From Bartonella bacilliformis KC583 (GTDB lineage Bacteria > Pseudomonadota > Alphaproteobacteria > Rhizobiales > Rhizobiaceae): DNA of 64,000 bases. The position numbers and the translations under genes are program-made. Where the stretch lies: contig NC_008783.1 in assembly GCF_000015445.1 (NCBI RefSeq), forward strand, positions 317,001 to 381,000, read 5' to 3'. Positions 28,730 through 41,445 of the stretch are shown in pieces; positions within the stretch are counted from its first letter, which is position 1, and every line of letters starts with the position of its first letter. Under the pieces are notes generated by a model. The model saw only the letters and a list, made by a program, of their open reading frames with translations, was not told the DNA's origin and made no database searches.

Positions 28730-29115
28730 AATTCACCCCTTATGGATTGATAGAACACTGTTCTGCCAAGATTTATAGTGTTATCGATGAGTAATCATGA
28801 TAGCTCTATTTCCAAAGTATGTGACCCATTTAAACATGAACCATGAAAAGGTCAAACGAATTTGTGTGCACCTATCAATTTTACTATTGTTATGGCGGTC
28901 GTATGTCAACAAATGTAATTACACACTAATAATACGAAAAGAAGAGTTATAAGGGATGAGCAAGAGGATAAATAATAGTATCCTTATTTAGATTAAATGT
29001 AGTAGTGGTAGGGTTTATTGTCTTCAGTTAGGTTCTATTTGGCCTCTGTGATATGTATTTTAAATGTTGCTTTTAAGGATATTATTGGTATTCCAATCGT
29101 ATCATAATACATGTT
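28730..29115. other. Intergenic region upstream of ugpB / 3' of metal importer operon
   Basis: 386 bp. On the - strand TTGACA (28909-28904) with a 17-nt spacer before TAGTAA is a possible ugpB promoter; the -10 is weak. A 10-bp palindrome TGTAATTACA lies just upstream of it (28914-28923) and could be an operator. Right after the solute-binding protein stop, 29078-29103 can fold as a hairpin (GATA-ATTGG/CCAAT-TATC with an internal loop) but lacks a T-run. No ORF or RNA gene was recognised. Confidence 0.4.
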
Positions 29116-30063
29116 TTAATCTTTTGTTATTGAGTTGATAATCGTATTTACATTGTATTGTATCATATCAAGATAAGTAGCAGCGGGGCCATTTTTTTCT
29201 GATAATGCATCGGAATAGAGAGTACCACCAATTTTAATGCCTGTTTCTTTTGAAATTTGCTTTATTAAACGGGGATTAGAGATATTTTCAATAAATATTG
29301 CAGACGCTTTGTTGGCTTTAATTTGTTTGATTAATTTAGCGACATCTGCTGCGGTGACTTCGACCTCTGTTGAAACACTTTCAGGAGCCAATATGGTGAA
29401 ACCGTATTCATGAGCAAAATAGCCAAAGGCATCATGAGATGTAATAATCGTACGCTTATCTTCTGGAATGGCAGCAATTTGTGTTGTGATGGTTGTTTGT
29501 ACGGCATTCAGTTTGTGGATATAGGCGCTAGCATTCTTATTGTAGCTGTCACATGATCGTTGATCGATTTCACAGAAGGCAGTTGCAATATTTTTGACAT
29601 AAATTTTAACGTTAGGGATAGTTTGCCAAGCATGTGGATCAACATCGCTGTGCATATGATTATGTCCTGTATCATGCATATGGTGTTCTGTATCATGTGT
29701 GTGATTTTCGATCTGAAGAGGAAAAATGTTAGCGCTGGCTACAATCAGAGGTGCTTTTGTGCTATTTGCTGCGATTAGTCGATGAATAAAATTTTCTAGA
29801 TATAGTCCATTGATAAAAATAATATGAGCGTCTTTTAAAGCCTTTGCATCACGAGGGGTTGGTTCATACATGTGAATATTGGCATTACGACCAACAAGAG
29901 TTGTCATGACAATACGATCACCTCCTACATTTTTGACTAAATCTGCGAGAATAGAAAAACTTACAACAACTTTTATCTTGTCGTGCGCAATAGCAGAAAA
30001 TGTGAATAAGGAAAAAAGTGAAAGAAGACCTAGCAGAATGAATGGTTTAACAAATTTTCTCAT
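29116..30063 (-). CDS. Zn/Mn ABC transporter, substrate-binding protein (ZnuA/AztC-like)
   Basis: Periplasmic cluster A-I metal-binding protein, 315 aa. The signal peptide ends at about residue 27 (FSAIA). A His-rich loop at about residues 117-143 (NHTHDTEHHMHDTGHNHMHS) separates two lobes, a feature of zinc rather than manganese binders. Expected metal ligands are His in NIHMYEP, His in DPHAW, His in TSHDAFGYF and a C-terminal Asp. It is the third gene of an ATPase-permease-binding protein operon, the order of AztABC zinc importers. Manganese cannot be excluded. Confidence 0.88.
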   Translation of the reverse strand: MRKFVKPFILLGLLSLFSLFTFSAIAHDKIKVVVSFSILADLVKNVGGDRIVMTTLVGRNANIHMYEPTPRDAKALKDAHIIFINGLYLENFIHRLIAANSTKAPLIVASANIFPLQIENHTHDTEHHMHDTGHNHMHSDVDPHAWQTIPNVKIYVKNIATAFCEIDQRSCDSYNKNASAYIHKLNAVQTTITTQIAAIPEDKRTIITSHDAFGYFAHEYGFTILAPESVSTEVEVTAADVAKLIKQIKANKASAIFIENISNPRLIKQISKETGIKIGGTLYSDALSEKNGPAATYLDMIQYNVNTIINSITKD

Positions 30064-30073
30064 GATGATTGCC

Positions 30074-30946
30074 TTATAATAAAGGAGAAGAATAAAATAA
30101 GCGAGGGAACCACGTTACAATGAGGCCGCGTGGGCTTATGAGGCAAGAAAGAAGATACATAAATCCTGCAACCATAATGATAGCAGGACCAGAGGGAAGT
30201 GACATATGAAAAGAAACTAATAGACCAAATATGCTAGAAATTATTCCCAAAATAACAGAAAGTACACAAATAGGGCCTAGATGTGAAAGCCAAAAACGGG
30301 CTGTGATAGCTGGGATCATCATAATCCCAATAGACAATAATGTTCCAAGTGATTGGAAACCACCAACCAAATTAAACACCATAAGTTTAAGCAATAATAT
30401 GTGTATATATTTTCCTAATGGAGAAAATGATCTAAAAAACAAAGGATCAAGGCTTTCTATAACAAAAGCGCGCCAGAAAATGCATAGACTGCTCACCGTT
30501 ATTATTGTTATAGCGGCAATGAGCCAAAGAGTTTGTGCATCGATTGCTAATATTGAACCAAACAAAAGATGGAGCAGATCAATCATTGATCCTTTGAGTG
30601 AAATAATAATGATGCCTGCTGCTAGCGCAATAAGATAGAAGACTGCCATAGATGCATCTTCTTTTTGCAAACTATTTCGTGAAATCAAAGCAGTTGCTAG
30701 TGCAACAAGGAGGCCAGCTAAGATACCACCGATCGTCATGGGTATGAGAGAGAGTCCAAAAAAAAGAAAAGCGGTAGCAACACCAGGAAGAATGGCGTGA
30801 GATATGGCATCGCCCGTTAAACTCATACCACGCAGCACTAAAAGTACACCAATAGGGCAAGCGCTGATTGTCAATAAAATTGAAGCTATTAAAGCATTTT
30901 GCATAAATTGGAAATCAATAAAAGGAGAAAAGAAAAGGCTATACAT
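30074..30946 (-). CDS. Zn/Mn ABC transporter, permease
   Basis: Inner-membrane permease of the ABC-3 family (ZnuB/AztB/TroC type), 290 aa with about eight hydrophobic segments. Conserved features are GDAISHAILPGVA near residue 45, the family motif contacting the ATPase, and a repeated Gly/Ser-rich segment LLSIGIMMIPAITARFW. A single permease gene implies a homodimeric channel. It lies between the ATPase (25 bp upstream) and the binding protein (10 bp downstream). Confidence 0.9.
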   Translation of the reverse strand: MYSLFFSPFIDFQFMQNALIASILLTISACPIGVLLVLRGMSLTGDAISHAILPGVATAFLFFGLSLIPMTIGGILAGLLVALATALISRNSLQKEDASMAVFYLIALAAGIIIISLKGSMIDLLHLLFGSILAIDAQTLWLIAAITIITVSSLCIFWRAFVIESLDPLFFRSFSPLGKYIHILLLKLMVFNLVGGFQSLGTLLSIGIMMIPAITARFWLSHLGPICVLSVILGIISSIFGLLVSFHMSLPSGPAIIMVAGFMYLLSCLISPRGLIVTWFPRLFYSSPLL

Positions 30947-30971
30947 TTATGATGATCCAATTTCATTACAG

Positions 30972-31709
30972 TCATTGATAGTAAGATTCTGTAGAACGAT
31001 AAGAAAAAAGCTGGGTATAGAAGGGCTGCATGATATCATGATTGTTGGTTTTGAAGAACTGTATAGTTTCTCCATAACAAGCACATTGTTTATTAATCTG
31101 AATCATTTGAGGAAAATGTTTTTGAACCATGCAGGAATCATGCAGTGCTACGAGGATTGTTCGGCCTTGTTGGTGCCAATGAGCAATGAGTGCAAGGAGG
31201 TCTTTTTGAGTATTAAGATCTACGCCGTTAAAGGGTTCATCGAGTAATATAATATCAGAATCCTGCACAATAATGCGCGCAAAAAGGGCCCGTTGTAATT
31301 GTCCATTTGATAATTCATCAAGTGAACGGTGAGCCAACGCTGTAAGGCCAACCATTTCTAATGCATTTTGAACTTTGTATTGATAAGGACGTTGGTTTTT
31401 TAATAATCCACAAAAAGACCATAACCCTGTTTTGATAAGTGCTTCCACATTAATTGGAAACGTTCGATCGATATCGCATTGCTGAGCAAGGTAGGCAATA
31501 CGGTTTTGTGTTGGTTTTACAATTTTTCCACTGATCGGTTTAATTAATCCAGCAATGGCTTTCAGGAGTGTAGATTTTCCAGAACCGTTATCACCCGTTA
31601 TTGCAATTAATGAATGCGCAGCTATCTTTGTTGAAAACTCTTTAATTATTATTTTATTTGCATAGCTTAGTGTTACATTGTCGAAATGCAAGTCCATCAT
31701 GGATACCAT
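30972..31709 (-). CDS. Zn/Mn ABC transporter, ATP-binding protein
   Basis: ATPase subunit of 245 aa. Walker A GDNGSGKST, Q-loop YLAQQ, signature LSNGQLQRALFAR and Walker B IILLDEPFNGVD are present; the switch His lies in VALHDS. It is the first gene of the operon. The start could be ATG 31709 or ATG 31700 (residue 4); neither has a strong ribosome site. A Zur-like palindromic box lies 20 bp upstream. The signature LSNGQ differs slightly from the usual LSGGQ but occurs in this family. Confidence 0.9.
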   Translation of the reverse strand: MVSMMDLHFDNVTLSYANKIIIKEFSTKIAAHSLIAITGDNGSGKSTLLKAIAGLIKPISGKIVKPTQNRIAYLAQQCDIDRTFPINVEALIKTGLWSFCGLLKNQRPYQYKVQNALEMVGLTALAHRSLDELSNGQLQRALFARIIVQDSDIILLDEPFNGVDLNTQKDLLALIAHWHQQGRTILVALHDSCMVQKHFPQMIQINKQCACYGETIQFFKTNNHDIMQPFYTQLFSYRSTESYYQ

Positions 31710-31729
31710 CTTGTTATTATGTATAAAAG

Positions 31730-31747
31730 GTTATGTTATATAGTTAC
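31730..31747 (-). promoter_or_regulatory. Zur-like operator upstream of the metal importer
   Basis: GTTATGTTATATAGTTAC matches the alphaproteobacterial Zur palindrome (GATATGTTATAACATATC, from memory) at 12 of 18 positions, with 8 of 9 in the left half. It is about 20 bp from the ATPase start, a position suited to repress the operon when zinc is plentiful. Confidence 0.5.
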
Positions 31748-31845
31748 ATTTGTCAATAAAGTGTTCTACCTTTCGTATTTTTAGGGAGTTGTGTGTGGCA
31801 ATGGTAAGATAGTGGAAAATTAAAAATAGCATTTGAATTTTTCTT

Positions 31846-31882
31846 GCATGCTATATCATGTATGTATACCATATATAGTGTC
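31846..31882 (+). promoter_or_regulatory. Tandem NrdR-like boxes
   Basis: Box 2, 31867-31882 (ATACCATATATAGTGT), matches the NrdR consensus ACACTATATATAGTGT at 14 of 16. Box 1, 31846-31861, matches at 10 of 16 with the TATAT core. They are 21 bp apart centre to centre, two helical turns, fitting the paired sites NrdR uses at ribonucleotide reductase genes. The distance to nrdH, about 535 bp, is unusually long. Confidence 0.5.
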
Positions 31883-32417
31883 AGAATGATTTGTGATTCC
31901 AAATAAATGCAAGTCATTGAAGAGTGTAGTGTGTCTTATTTGAGATCCAAATTGCTTCTACGATATAACAGCAAACAGAAAAGTGTATGAGTAGGTATAC
32001 GGGATAAAAATTCTACTAAAATGTTTATTTTGGAGGGTTTTGTTCGTTGTTTGTGAGTTAAAGCCTGTTTTGAATGCAAAAAATCAAAACAAAGGACTAA
32101 AGAGAAGCCGTGAAGATAGTGTATTTTTTCATCGGGTTTTGTTTTTGAAAAAACGATAAAAAGAGAGTCAAATGCCGGTATGTGCTCATTTTGTGTCAAT
32201 GATTTTTGATTATTTGCGTGAGGGGGATAGTGATTGAGGTTGTATTCAGAGGTTTGTGTATTATTGTTAACCGAAGCGTGACTGCGCGTATTTTTACATA
32301 CGATTTTTATCTTTATCATTTTTAAGTGTCTGTAATCGATTAGATCTTAAGTATTTTTGTAATCATAAGAGTTAATTCTTTTTTTGGTTATTTTTTAGAA
32401 TATGAAAGTTGAAGAGA

Positions 32418-32642
32418 ATGCCTGTTACTATTTATAGCAAGCCGTCTTGTGTTCAGTGCAATGCTACTTATCGTGCCTTTGATGCTAAGGGTGTTGATTA
32501 TCGTATCGTTGATATTTCTTGTGATGAACAAGCCTATAATTTTGTGCAATCTTTGGGGTATCGTCAGGTTCCTGTAGTCGTGTGTGGTGAGAATCATTGG
32601 TCAGGTTTTAGACCAGATATGATTGATGGTCTTTGTGGTTAA
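32418..32642 (+). CDS. nrdH: Glutaredoxin-like protein NrdH
   Basis: Thioredoxin-fold electron donor for class Ib ribonucleotide reductase, 74 aa. The redox motif CVQC (Cys11, Cys14) is typical of NrdH, as is the C-terminal WSGFRPD loop that favours thioredoxin reductase over glutathione. ATG 32418 gives the normal N-terminus MPVTIYSKP; a TTG three codons earlier is also in frame. Its TAA stop overlaps the nrdI ATG by one base. First gene of nrdHIEF. Confidence 0.95.
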   Translation: MPVTIYSKPSCVQCNATYRAFDAKGVDYRIVDISCDEQAYNFVQSLGYRQVPVVVCGENHWSGFRPDMIDGLCG

Positions 32643-33034
32643 TGGGGCTGATTGTTTATTATTCGAGTGCAACGGGTAATACTGAACATTTTGTTTCTCA
32701 GCTTGGTCAACGGTTTTTCAAAATTGATAAGAAGATATCATCTGCACTAGTTTATGAGCCTTATGTTTTGGTTGTCCCTACTTATGCAGATGGCGAGGGG
32801 AGGAAGGCTGTTCCAAAGCCAGTTATTCATTTCCTTAATGAGGTTGAAAATCGCAAATTGATGCGTGGTGTTATTGGTGGTGGGAACCGTAATTTCGGTC
32901 GTAATTATAGTTTAGCAAGCAAAATCATCGCTGAAAAATGTTCTGTGCCCTGTCTCTATAATTTTGAGCTGCGTGGAACTGACGAAGATGTTATTTGCGT
33001 TAAAAAGGGATTAGAAAAGTTTTGGAAACAGTAA
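32642..33034 (+). CDS. nrdI: Ribonucleotide reductase-associated flavodoxin NrdI
   Basis: A 130-aa flavodoxin that supplies oxidant for assembling the dimanganese-tyrosyl radical cofactor of NrdF. The FMN phosphate loop [12 protein letters not shown] is at the N-terminus; PTYADG and the glycine-rich [11 protein letters not shown] loop follow. The start at 32642 overlaps the nrdH stop by one base (TAATG), giving translational coupling. The stop lies 13 bases inside the nrdE frame. Confidence 0.95.
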   Translation: MGLIVYYSSATGNTEHFVSQLGQRFFKIDKKISSALVYEPYVLVVPTYADGEGRKAVPKPVIHFLNEVENRKLMRGVIGGGNRNFGRNYSLASKIIAEKCSVPCLYNFELRGTDEDVICVKKGLEKFWKQ

Positions 33035-35172
33035 GTACGAAAGGGCTGCAAAGGCCAGATCAAATCACAGACTATCATGCGCTGAATGCGATGCTTAATC
33101 TTTATGATGAAAATGGTCATATTCAATTTGATATGGATCGACGTGCTGCACGGCAGTATTTTCTCCAGCATGTTAATCAAAATACGGTTTTTTTCCATAA
33201 TCTAAAGGAGAAAATAAATTACCTGATAGAGGAAGGGTATTATGAGAAGGCGTTATTTGAGCTTTATGATTTTTCTTTTATCAAAAGGCTTTTTAAACGC
33301 GCTTACGCATTTAAGTTTCGTTTTCCTACTTTTTTAGGTGCATTTAAATATTATACAAGTTACACGCTAAAGACTTTTGATGGAACTCGCTATCTTGAGC
33401 GTTATGAGGATCGTGTTTGTCTTGTCGCTTTATACTTAGCACAAGGAAATAAAGATTTTGCCGAGAGCTGCGTAGATGAAATTATGACAGGACGGTTTCA
33501 ACCTGCAACACCAACATTTTTAAATGCAGGAAAAAAGCAACGAGGCGAATTGGTGTCATGTTTTTTATTGCGGGTTGAAGACAATATGGAATCGATTGGT
33601 CGTTCAGTTAATTCAGCTTTGCAACTTTCAAAGCGTGGAGGGGGAGTAGCACTTTGTCTAACTAATTTGCGGGAAGCAGGGGCGCCAATCAAACAAATAG
33701 AAAATCAGTCATCGGGTGTTTTACCCGTAATGAAATTGTTAGAAGATTCATTTTCTTATGCTAATCAGCTTGGTGCACGGCAGGGGGCTGGTGCTGTTTA
33801 TCTGCATGCTCATCATTTAGATATTATGAAATTTTTGGATACAAAGCGTGAAAATGCTGATGAAAAAGTAAGAATCAAAACTCTTTCGCTTGGTGTCGTT
33901 ATTCCTGATATTACTTTTGAACTTGCACGTAATAATGAGGATATGTATCTATTTTCACCTTATGATATCGAGCGTGTTGTAGGAAAACCTTTTAGCGATA
34001 TTTCTTTGACAGAGCATTATCGGTCTTTTGTTGATAATCCAAAAATCCGTAAAAAGAAAATAAGTGCTCGTGTCTTTTTCCAGACATTAGCAGAAATTCA
34101 ATTTGAATCAGGTTATCCGTATATTTTGTTTGAAGATACAGCTAATCGCGCTAATCCTGTAGCAGGACGCATTAATATGAGCAATTTATGTTCAGAAATT
34201 TTGCAAATAAATGAAGCAAGTGAATTAGAAACAGATTTGGGTTATCGTACTGTTGGAAGCGATATTTCCTGTAATCTTGGGTCAATGAATATTGCAAAAG
34301 CAATGGATAGTAGTGATTTTGGTCGCACTGTGGAAACAGCTGTTCGTGCTCTTACGGCTGTTTCTGATATGAGTAATATTGCTTGTGTGCCTTCTATTGC
34401 AAAAGGGAATGCTGAAAGTCATGCGATTGGCTTGGGGCAAATGAATTTGCATGGTTTTTTAGCGCGTGAAAAGATCTATTATGGCTCGCCAGAGGCGATT
34501 GATTTCACCAATATCTATTTTTATACAGTAACATATCATGCATTGCGCGCTTCTAATTTGATTGCACGCGAACGTCAGGAAAAGTTTGCAGGATTTGAAA
34601 AGTCAGCTTACGCAGATGGCTGTTTTTTTGAAAAATATATTAAGAGAGAGTGGAAGCCACAATTTTTGCTTGTACAAGAGATTTTTGCGCGTAATAATAT
34701 ACTTATTCCAACTCAAGGGGATTGGAAGAAACTTAAGGAATTGATTGCCAAATATGGGCTTTATAATCGCAATCTTCAGGCTGTACCGCCTACAGGGTCG
34801 ATTTCCTATATCAATCACGCAACTTCTTCTATCCATCCCATTGCCTCAAAAATTGAAATTCGCAAAGAGGGTAAAATTGGACGTGTTTATTATCCTGCTC
34901 CTTATATGGATAATACAAATTTAAATTTTTACCAGGATGCTTATGAGATTGGTCCTGAAAAAATTATCGATACTTATGCAGCAGCTACACAGCATGTTGA
35001 TCAAGGTCTTTCATTAACTTTGTTTTTTCCTGATACGGCGACGACGCGTGATATTAATCGTGCACAAATTTATGCATGGAAAAAGGGCATAAAGAGTATT
35101 TATTATATACGGCTGCGGCAAAAGGCGTTAAGTGGAACAGAAGTTGAAGGCTGTGTTTCGTGCAGCTTATAG
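33022..35172 (+). CDS. nrdE: Class Ib ribonucleotide reductase, large subunit
   Basis: Catalytic subunit that reduces ribonucleoside diphosphates, 716 aa, normal for NrdE. Active-site elements are visible: first redox Cys in GELVSCFLL, radical-site segment with NLCSEILQ (Cys and Glu), the thiyl partner Cys in SDISCNLGS, Tyr pair near YYIRLRQ, and the C-terminal CVSC shuttle. The N-terminal ATP-cone of class Ia is absent. The start is TTG 33022, overlapping nrdI by 13 nt, with AAGGGA 12 nt upstream; no ATG exists before the conserved [10 protein letters not shown]. Confidence 0.95.
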   Translation: METVSTKGLQRPDQITDYHALNAMLNLYDENGHIQFDMDRRAARQYFLQHVNQNTVFFHNLKEKINYLIEEGYYEKALFELYDFSFIKRLFKRAYAFKFRFPTFLGAFKYYTSYTLKTFDGTRYLERYEDRVCLVALYLAQGNKDFAESCVDEIMTGRFQPATPTFLNAGKKQRGELVSCFLLRVEDNMESIGRSVNSALQLSKRGGGVALCLTNLREAGAPIKQIENQSSGVLPVMKLLEDSFSYANQLGARQGAGAVYLHAHHLDIMKFLDTKRENADEKVRIKTLSLGVVIPDITFELARNNEDMYLFSPYDIERVVGKPFSDISLTEHYRSFVDNPKIRKKKISARVFFQTLAEIQFESGYPYILFEDTANRANPVAGRINMSNLCSEILQINEASELETDLGYRTVGSDISCNLGSMNIAKAMDSSDFGRTVETAVRALTAVSDMSNIACVPSIAKGNAESHAIGLGQMNLHGFLAREKIYYGSPEAIDFTNIYFYTVTYHALRASNLIARERQEKFAGFEKSAYADGCFFEKYIKREWKPQFLLVQEIFARNNILIPTQGDWKKLKELIAKYGLYNRNLQAVPPTGSISYINHATSSIHPIASKIEIRKEGKIGRVYYPAPYMDNTNLNFYQDAYEIGPEKIIDTYAAATQHVDQGLSLTLFFPDTATTRDINRAQIYAWKKGIKSIYYIRLRQKALSGTEVEGCVSCSL

Positions 35173-37018
<1,846 letters not shown>

Positions 37019-37022
<4 letters not shown>

Positions 37023-38098
37023 GCGTTATCATTTATTTCAGTCAGAAGGGCTGTTTGGTGATTAGAAATAAGCGGGTTAATAAGCTCGTCAAGATCTCCT
37101 TCCATGATACGATCGAGTTTATATAAAGTAAGATTAATTCGATGGTCAGTGACACGTCCTTGCGGAAAATTATAGGTACGAATACGTTCTGACCGATCAC
37201 CGGAGCCAACTTGAGTTTTACGGGACGCTGAGCGTTCACTTTCTGCTTTTTGTCGTTCAATATCGAATAAGCGTGAGCGTAAAATTTGGAGTGCACGTGC
37301 TCGGTTTTGGTGTTGTGACTTTTCTGCTTGTACAACCATAATTCCTGTTGGAATATGAGTAATACGAACAGCTGAATCTGTTGTATTGACGTGCTGTCCA
37401 CCCGCACCAGAGGCACGCATTGTGTCGATGCGAATATCTTCTGGGCGAATTTCGATATCGATTTCTTCAGCTTCTGGCAGGACTGCAACGGTAGCAGCTG
37501 ATGTATGGATACGTCCGCTTGTTTCTGTTTCAGGAACGCGTTGTACACGGTGAACACCTGATTCAAATTTAAGTTTAGAAAATACGCCTTTTCCTGAAAT
37601 AGTTGCAATAATTTCCTTATATCCACCAACTTCACTATCACTTAATGAAACAACTTCAACTTTCCATTTATGAGCATTGGCATAGCGTTCATACATGCGA
37701 AAAAGATCACCAGCAAAAAGTGCAGCTTCTGATCCACCAGTTCCTGCTCGAATTTCAATGATAGCGCTTTTTTCATCAGCGATATCTTTGGGTAAAAGAA
37801 GAATTTGGATTTCTTGCTCGAGCTGTTCAATTTTTTGACGTAATAATACGAGCTCTTCCTGAGCAAGGGCATACATATCTGCATCTATTTGTGTTGTGTT
37901 GGCCATAGCCTCGAGCTCTGTTACTTCTTTATAAAGAGCGTTTAATGTTCGGATAGGAGTGACAATCTGTTGTAGTTCTGCATATTCAGAAGCTAATTTT
38001 ACATAAGTTTCAGCATTGGGATTTTGAGCCATTTGGCTTTCAATGATTTCGAAGCGTTTTTCAATCTGCTTCATACGGTCTTGCGATAAAGAAACCAT
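37019..38098 (-). CDS. prfA: Peptide chain release factor 1
   Basis: Ends translation at UAA and UAG. 359 aa, normal length. The GGQ loop is [18 protein letters not shown]; the stop-codon anticodon region reads [17 protein letters not shown], containing the PxT-type motif (PET) for RF1. An N-terminal helical domain comprises about the first 100 residues. It is followed by prmC with a 4-nt overlap and preceded by fur with 184 bp between. Confidence 0.97.
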
Positions 38099-38282
38099 GG
38101 CAATATTAATTTAATTCTATTATTATAGAGCAGTCGACAATGTCATATCATTGTATGATAGAAGCTTGATAAAGCAGAAAAACGCTCTTGCCAATAAAAA
38201 CTTATAAAGTTTTTAGGTTGAATTTGCATAAGGTTTAATTTTTATTGAGCAATTTCCTGGTTATGTATATAAAATCATCGAT

Positions 38283-38699
38283 TTAGGAATTCCGTTTTTT
38301 CCCATAAAGTTCAAGACGATGATGGATCACGTCATAGCCGAGAGAATGAGCAATCTCTTTTTGTATATTTTCAATAATATCAGACTGGAATTCAATAATT
38401 TGTCCTGTATCTATGTCAATAAGATGATCATGGTGCTCGCCATCTGCTTGCTCGAAACGAGATGGACCGCCATTAAAAGCATGGCGATGAATGGTTCCAT
38501 TTAATTCTAATATTTTCATTGTGCGATAAACAGTGGATAGCGAAATACTTGAATCTATTTTATTAGCGCGCTGAAAAATTTCAAACGCATTGGGATGATC
38601 ATCTGTATAGGCCAAAATATCAAGGATAATGCGCCTTTGACGCGTTATTCTTAGGCCTGAAGTCTGCAATGTTTGTTCATAACTTTGCTTTTTATCCAT
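38283..38699 (-). CDS. fur: Ferric uptake regulator family protein
   Basis: A 138-aa metal-dependent repressor of the Fur family. The N-terminal winged helix contains [14 protein letters not shown] and the recognition helix [13 protein letters not shown]. The dimer/metal domain has [12 protein letters not shown] and a terminal HHRLELYG. There are no CxxC zinc-structural Cys, as in alphaproteobacterial Fur/Mur proteins. Lack of the Irr heme-binding HHH cluster argues against Irr. It could respond to manganese instead of iron, as rhizobial Mur does. It lies 13 bp after secA, probably co-transcribed. Confidence 0.85.
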   Translation of the reverse strand: MDKKQSYEQTLQTSGLRITRQRRIILDILAYTDDHPNAFEIFQRANKIDSSISLSTVYRTMKILELNGTIHRHAFNGGPSRFEQADGEHHDHLIDIDTGQIIEFQSDIIENIQKEIAHSLGYDVIHHRLELYGKKRNS

Positions 38700-38712
38700 T
38701 TTAACTGTCTAC

Positions 38713-41445
38713 TTAACCGTCCATTTTGGGGATGAAAGATCCATGGCAATGCTTGTATTTTTTGCTTGAGCCGCAGGGACAAAGCTCGTTACGTCCCACT
38801 TTTTCCCATGTGGACGAATCACCAGGATCACGTTTTATCGGATCAGAGACCTCAGTGTTGTTCTGCATTTGTGCCCATAAAATACCATCTTTTTTGTCTA
38901 TATTACGAGATGTAGAATGTTCAGCATACATTTCTTGAGGCATTGTTGATTCTAGAGGGTGCTGAACAATCTCGAAAGACATCAGTTTAGAAACGACATC
39001 TCTACGTAAATTTTTGAGCATAGTTTGAAAGAGTTCAAATGCTTCTGTTTTGTATTCATTAAGTGGATCTCGTTGTGCATAACCACGAAAGCCAATGACA
39101 GAGCGTAAATGGTCCAAATTAATTAGATGCTCACGCCACAGCATATCAATTGTTTTGAGTAATATAGCTTTATGGAAATAAACCATCATTTCTGGACTGT
39201 AGTGCTCAGTGCGTTCATTTTCAAATTTGGTAACAGCGTCTAATATACGCTCAAGGATTTGCTGTTCAGCAATTCCATCTTCTTTAACCCACTCTTCTAT
39301 CGGAAGTTCAAGATTAAAGCATTGAGACAGTTCACTTTGTAGAGCTTTTGCATTCCATTTTTCAGAATATGTTCCAGACGGGATATGAGTTTCTATCAGA
39401 TCTTCGATGACGTCATTGCGCATTTCAATCATCATGTCAGTCAGATTTTCTGCATTCATGATTTCCATACGCTGCTCAAAAATAACTTTGCGCTGATCAT
39501 TCATCACATCGTCATATTTTAAAAGATTTTTGCGAATTTCGAAATTTCGTGCTTCGACCTTTTTTTGGGCTTTTTCAAGCGCTTTATTGATCCATGGGTG
39601 GATAATAGCTTCATTTTCTTTCAATCCAAGTTTTTGCAATATACTATCCATACGGTCAGAACCGAAGATACGCATAAGATCATCTTGAAGAGAGAGAAAG
39701 AATTTTGAGCGACCAGGATCACCTTGGCGGCCAGAGCGGCCACGGAGCTGATTATCAATGCGACGGCTTTCATGGCGTTCAGTAGCAAGGACATAAAGAC
39801 CACCAGCTGCTAACGATTTTTCTTTAAGTTTCTGAACGTCTTGCTTAATTTTTTCAATCTTAGCAGTTCGTTCTGATCCTTCAGGAATATCCTGTAATTC
39901 TTGTCGGATTCGCATCTCGATATTCCCACCGAGCTGTATGTCGGTTCCACGGCCTGCCATGTTCGTTGCGATAGTTAATGCTCCAGGCACGCCAGCTTGT
40001 GCAACAATATACGCTTCTTGTTCGTGGTAGCGAGCATTTAAAACTTTAAAATCAGTAATACCCTCTTTTCGCAAGCGTTCTGCCAATTGCTCTGATTTTT
40101 CAATAGAAGTTGTGCCAACAAGAATAGGCTGTCCTTTTTCATGTGCTTGACGAATGTCACGCACAATCGCACGGTATTTCTCTTCTGTTGTTCGATAAAT
40201 TTCATCGTCTTCATCAAGACGTTGTACTGGGAGATTTGTAGGGATTTCAACAACTTCAAGACCATAGATATTGCTAAATTCTTCCGCTTCTGTTGTAGCA
40301 GTTCCGGTCATACCAGATAGCTTTTCATACATACGGAAATAATTTTGGAAAGTGATAGAAGCTAATGTTTGATTTTCTGGTTGAATAGCGACATGCTCTT
40401 TAGCTTCCAACGCTTGGTGTAAACCTTCAGAATAACGCCGTCCTGGCATCATACGGCCTGTAAATTCATCAATAATAACGATTTCGCCATTGCGAACAAT
40501 GTAATCTTTATCACGGACAAATAGCTTATGGGCTTTTAAGGCATTGTTAACGTGGTGAACAATAGCAACATTTTCGATATCGTAGAGACTATCATTTTTA
40601 AGATGCCCAGCTTGTTCGAGCATTTTTTCAATTTTCTCGGTACCGATTTCGGTAAAGGTTGTTGTTTTTTGTTTTTCATCTATTTCGTAATCCTCTGGTG
40701 TGAGGTTAGGAATAAATGTATTAACGAGATTATAGAAATCCGTGCGATCCTCCAAAGGACCGGAAATAATAAGCGGAGTGCGGGCTTCATCGATGAGAAT
40801 TGAATCAACTTCATCGATAATTGCATAATGATGTCCGCGTTGGACCATTTGACTACGGTCAAAGGTCATATTATCACGCAGATAATCAAAACCTAATTCA
40901 TTATTGGTCGCATAAGTGATGTCGCATGCGTAAGCTGCTCGACGGGCATTAGTATCAAGATCATGCAAAATTACACCCGTTGTTAAACCTAGAAAACTGT
41001 AGATCTTTCCCATTGTTTCAGCATCACGATTAGCGAGATAATCATTCACTGTAACAACATGAACACCTTTTCCTTCTAATGCATTGAGATAAACTGGTAG
41101 GGTTGCCATTAATGTTTTGCCTTCACCAGTACGCATTTCAGCAATGCCTCTGTTATGCAAAACCATTCCACCAATGAGCTGTACATCGAAAGGACGCATG
41201 TTATAAACACGCTTTGCTGCTTCACGAACAGTTGCAAAGGCTTCTGGTAAGAGCGAATCAATCGTTTCTCCATCAGTTAATCGCTGGCGAAACTCATCGG
41301 TTTTTTGACAAAGTTCTCCATCGCTTAACTTTTGGAAGTGTTCTTCCAAAGCACTAATTTGTAAAGCTTTTTGGCGAAGTCTTTTGATACGACTCTCACG
41401 AGCTGATCCAAAGAGTTTACGTGCAATGATGCTTAAACTAACCAT
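38713..41445 (-). CDS. secA: Preprotein translocase ATPase SecA
   Basis: Motor that pushes unfolded secretory proteins through SecYEG. 910 aa, normal. Walker A lies in [14 protein letters not shown] and the DEAD-type box in [14 protein letters not shown]; the preprotein cross-linking domain and helicase motifs ([23 protein letters not shown]) follow. The C-terminal zinc finger [14 protein letters not shown] is complete, for SecB and lipid contact. It diverges from the foldase gene, so two genes of the export pathway share a control region. Confidence 0.97.
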   Translation of the reverse strand: MVSLSIIARKLFGSARESRIKRLRQKALQISALEEHFQKLSDGELCQKTDEFRQRLTDGETIDSLLPEAFATVREAAKRVYNMRPFDVQLIGGMVLHNRGIAEMRTGEGKTLMATLPVYLNALEGKGVHVVTVNDYLANRDAETMGKIYSFLGLTTGVILHDLDTNARRAAYACDITYATNNELGFDYLRDNMTFDRSQMVQRGHHYAIIDEVDSILIDEARTPLIISGPLEDRTDFYNLVNTFIPNLTPEDYEIDEKQKTTTFTEIGTEKIEKMLEQAGHLKNDSLYDIENVAIVHHVNNALKAHKLFVRDKDYIVRNGEIVIIDEFTGRMMPGRRYSEGLHQALEAKEHVAIQPENQTLASITFQNYFRMYEKLSGMTGTATTEAEEFSNIYGLEVVEIPTNLPVQRLDEDDEIYRTTEEKYRAIVRDIRQAHEKGQPILVGTTSIEKSEQLAERLRKEGITDFKVLNARYHEQEAYIVAQAGVPGALTIATNMAGRGTDIQLGGNIEMRIRQELQDIPEGSERTAKIEKIKQDVQKLKEKSLAAGGLYVLATERHESRRIDNQLRGRSGRQGDPGRSKFFLSLQDDLMRIFGSDRMDSILQKLGLKENEAIIHPWINKALEKAQKKVEARNFEIRKNLLKYDDVMNDQRKVIFEQRMEIMNAENLTDMMIEMRNDVIEDLIETHIPSGTYSEKWNAKALQSELSQCFNLELPIEEWVKEDGIAEQQILERILDAVTKFENERTEHYSPEMMVYFHKAILLKTIDMLWREHLINLDHLRSVIGFRGYAQRDPLNEYKTEAFELFQTMLKNLRRDVVSKLMSFEIVQHPLESTMPQEMYAEHSTSRNIDKKDGILWAQMQNNTEVSDPIKRDPGDSSTWEKVGRNELCPCGSSKKYKHCHGSFIPKMDG

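Larger units (their letters stand above)
31710..32417. other. Divergent control region, metal importer / nrdHIEF
   Basis: 708 bp between divergent operons. Contents: a Zur-like box (31730-31747), two NrdR-like boxes (31846-31882), then about 535 bp before nrdH with no convincing gene. A 127-codon antisense ORF (31936-32319, -) has a low-complexity Asn/His/Lys/Thr-rich product with no family resemblance and no ribosome site, and is not called. The stretch 32030-32330 is less AT-rich than typical intergenic DNA here and could be a long leader or hold an unrecognised RNA. I see no B12-box, so a cobalamin riboswitch is unlikely. Confidence 0.45.

Noticed and set aside
30804..31247. 147-codon + strand ORF across the metal importer permease/ATPase junction
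   Set aside because: It overlaps two well-supported genes on the other strand and has no domain.
31936..32319. 127-codon ORF on the - strand upstream of nrdH
   Set aside because: Composition rich in Asn, His, Lys and Thr with no domain, no ribosome site, and location in a control region; chance opening is likely in this sequence.
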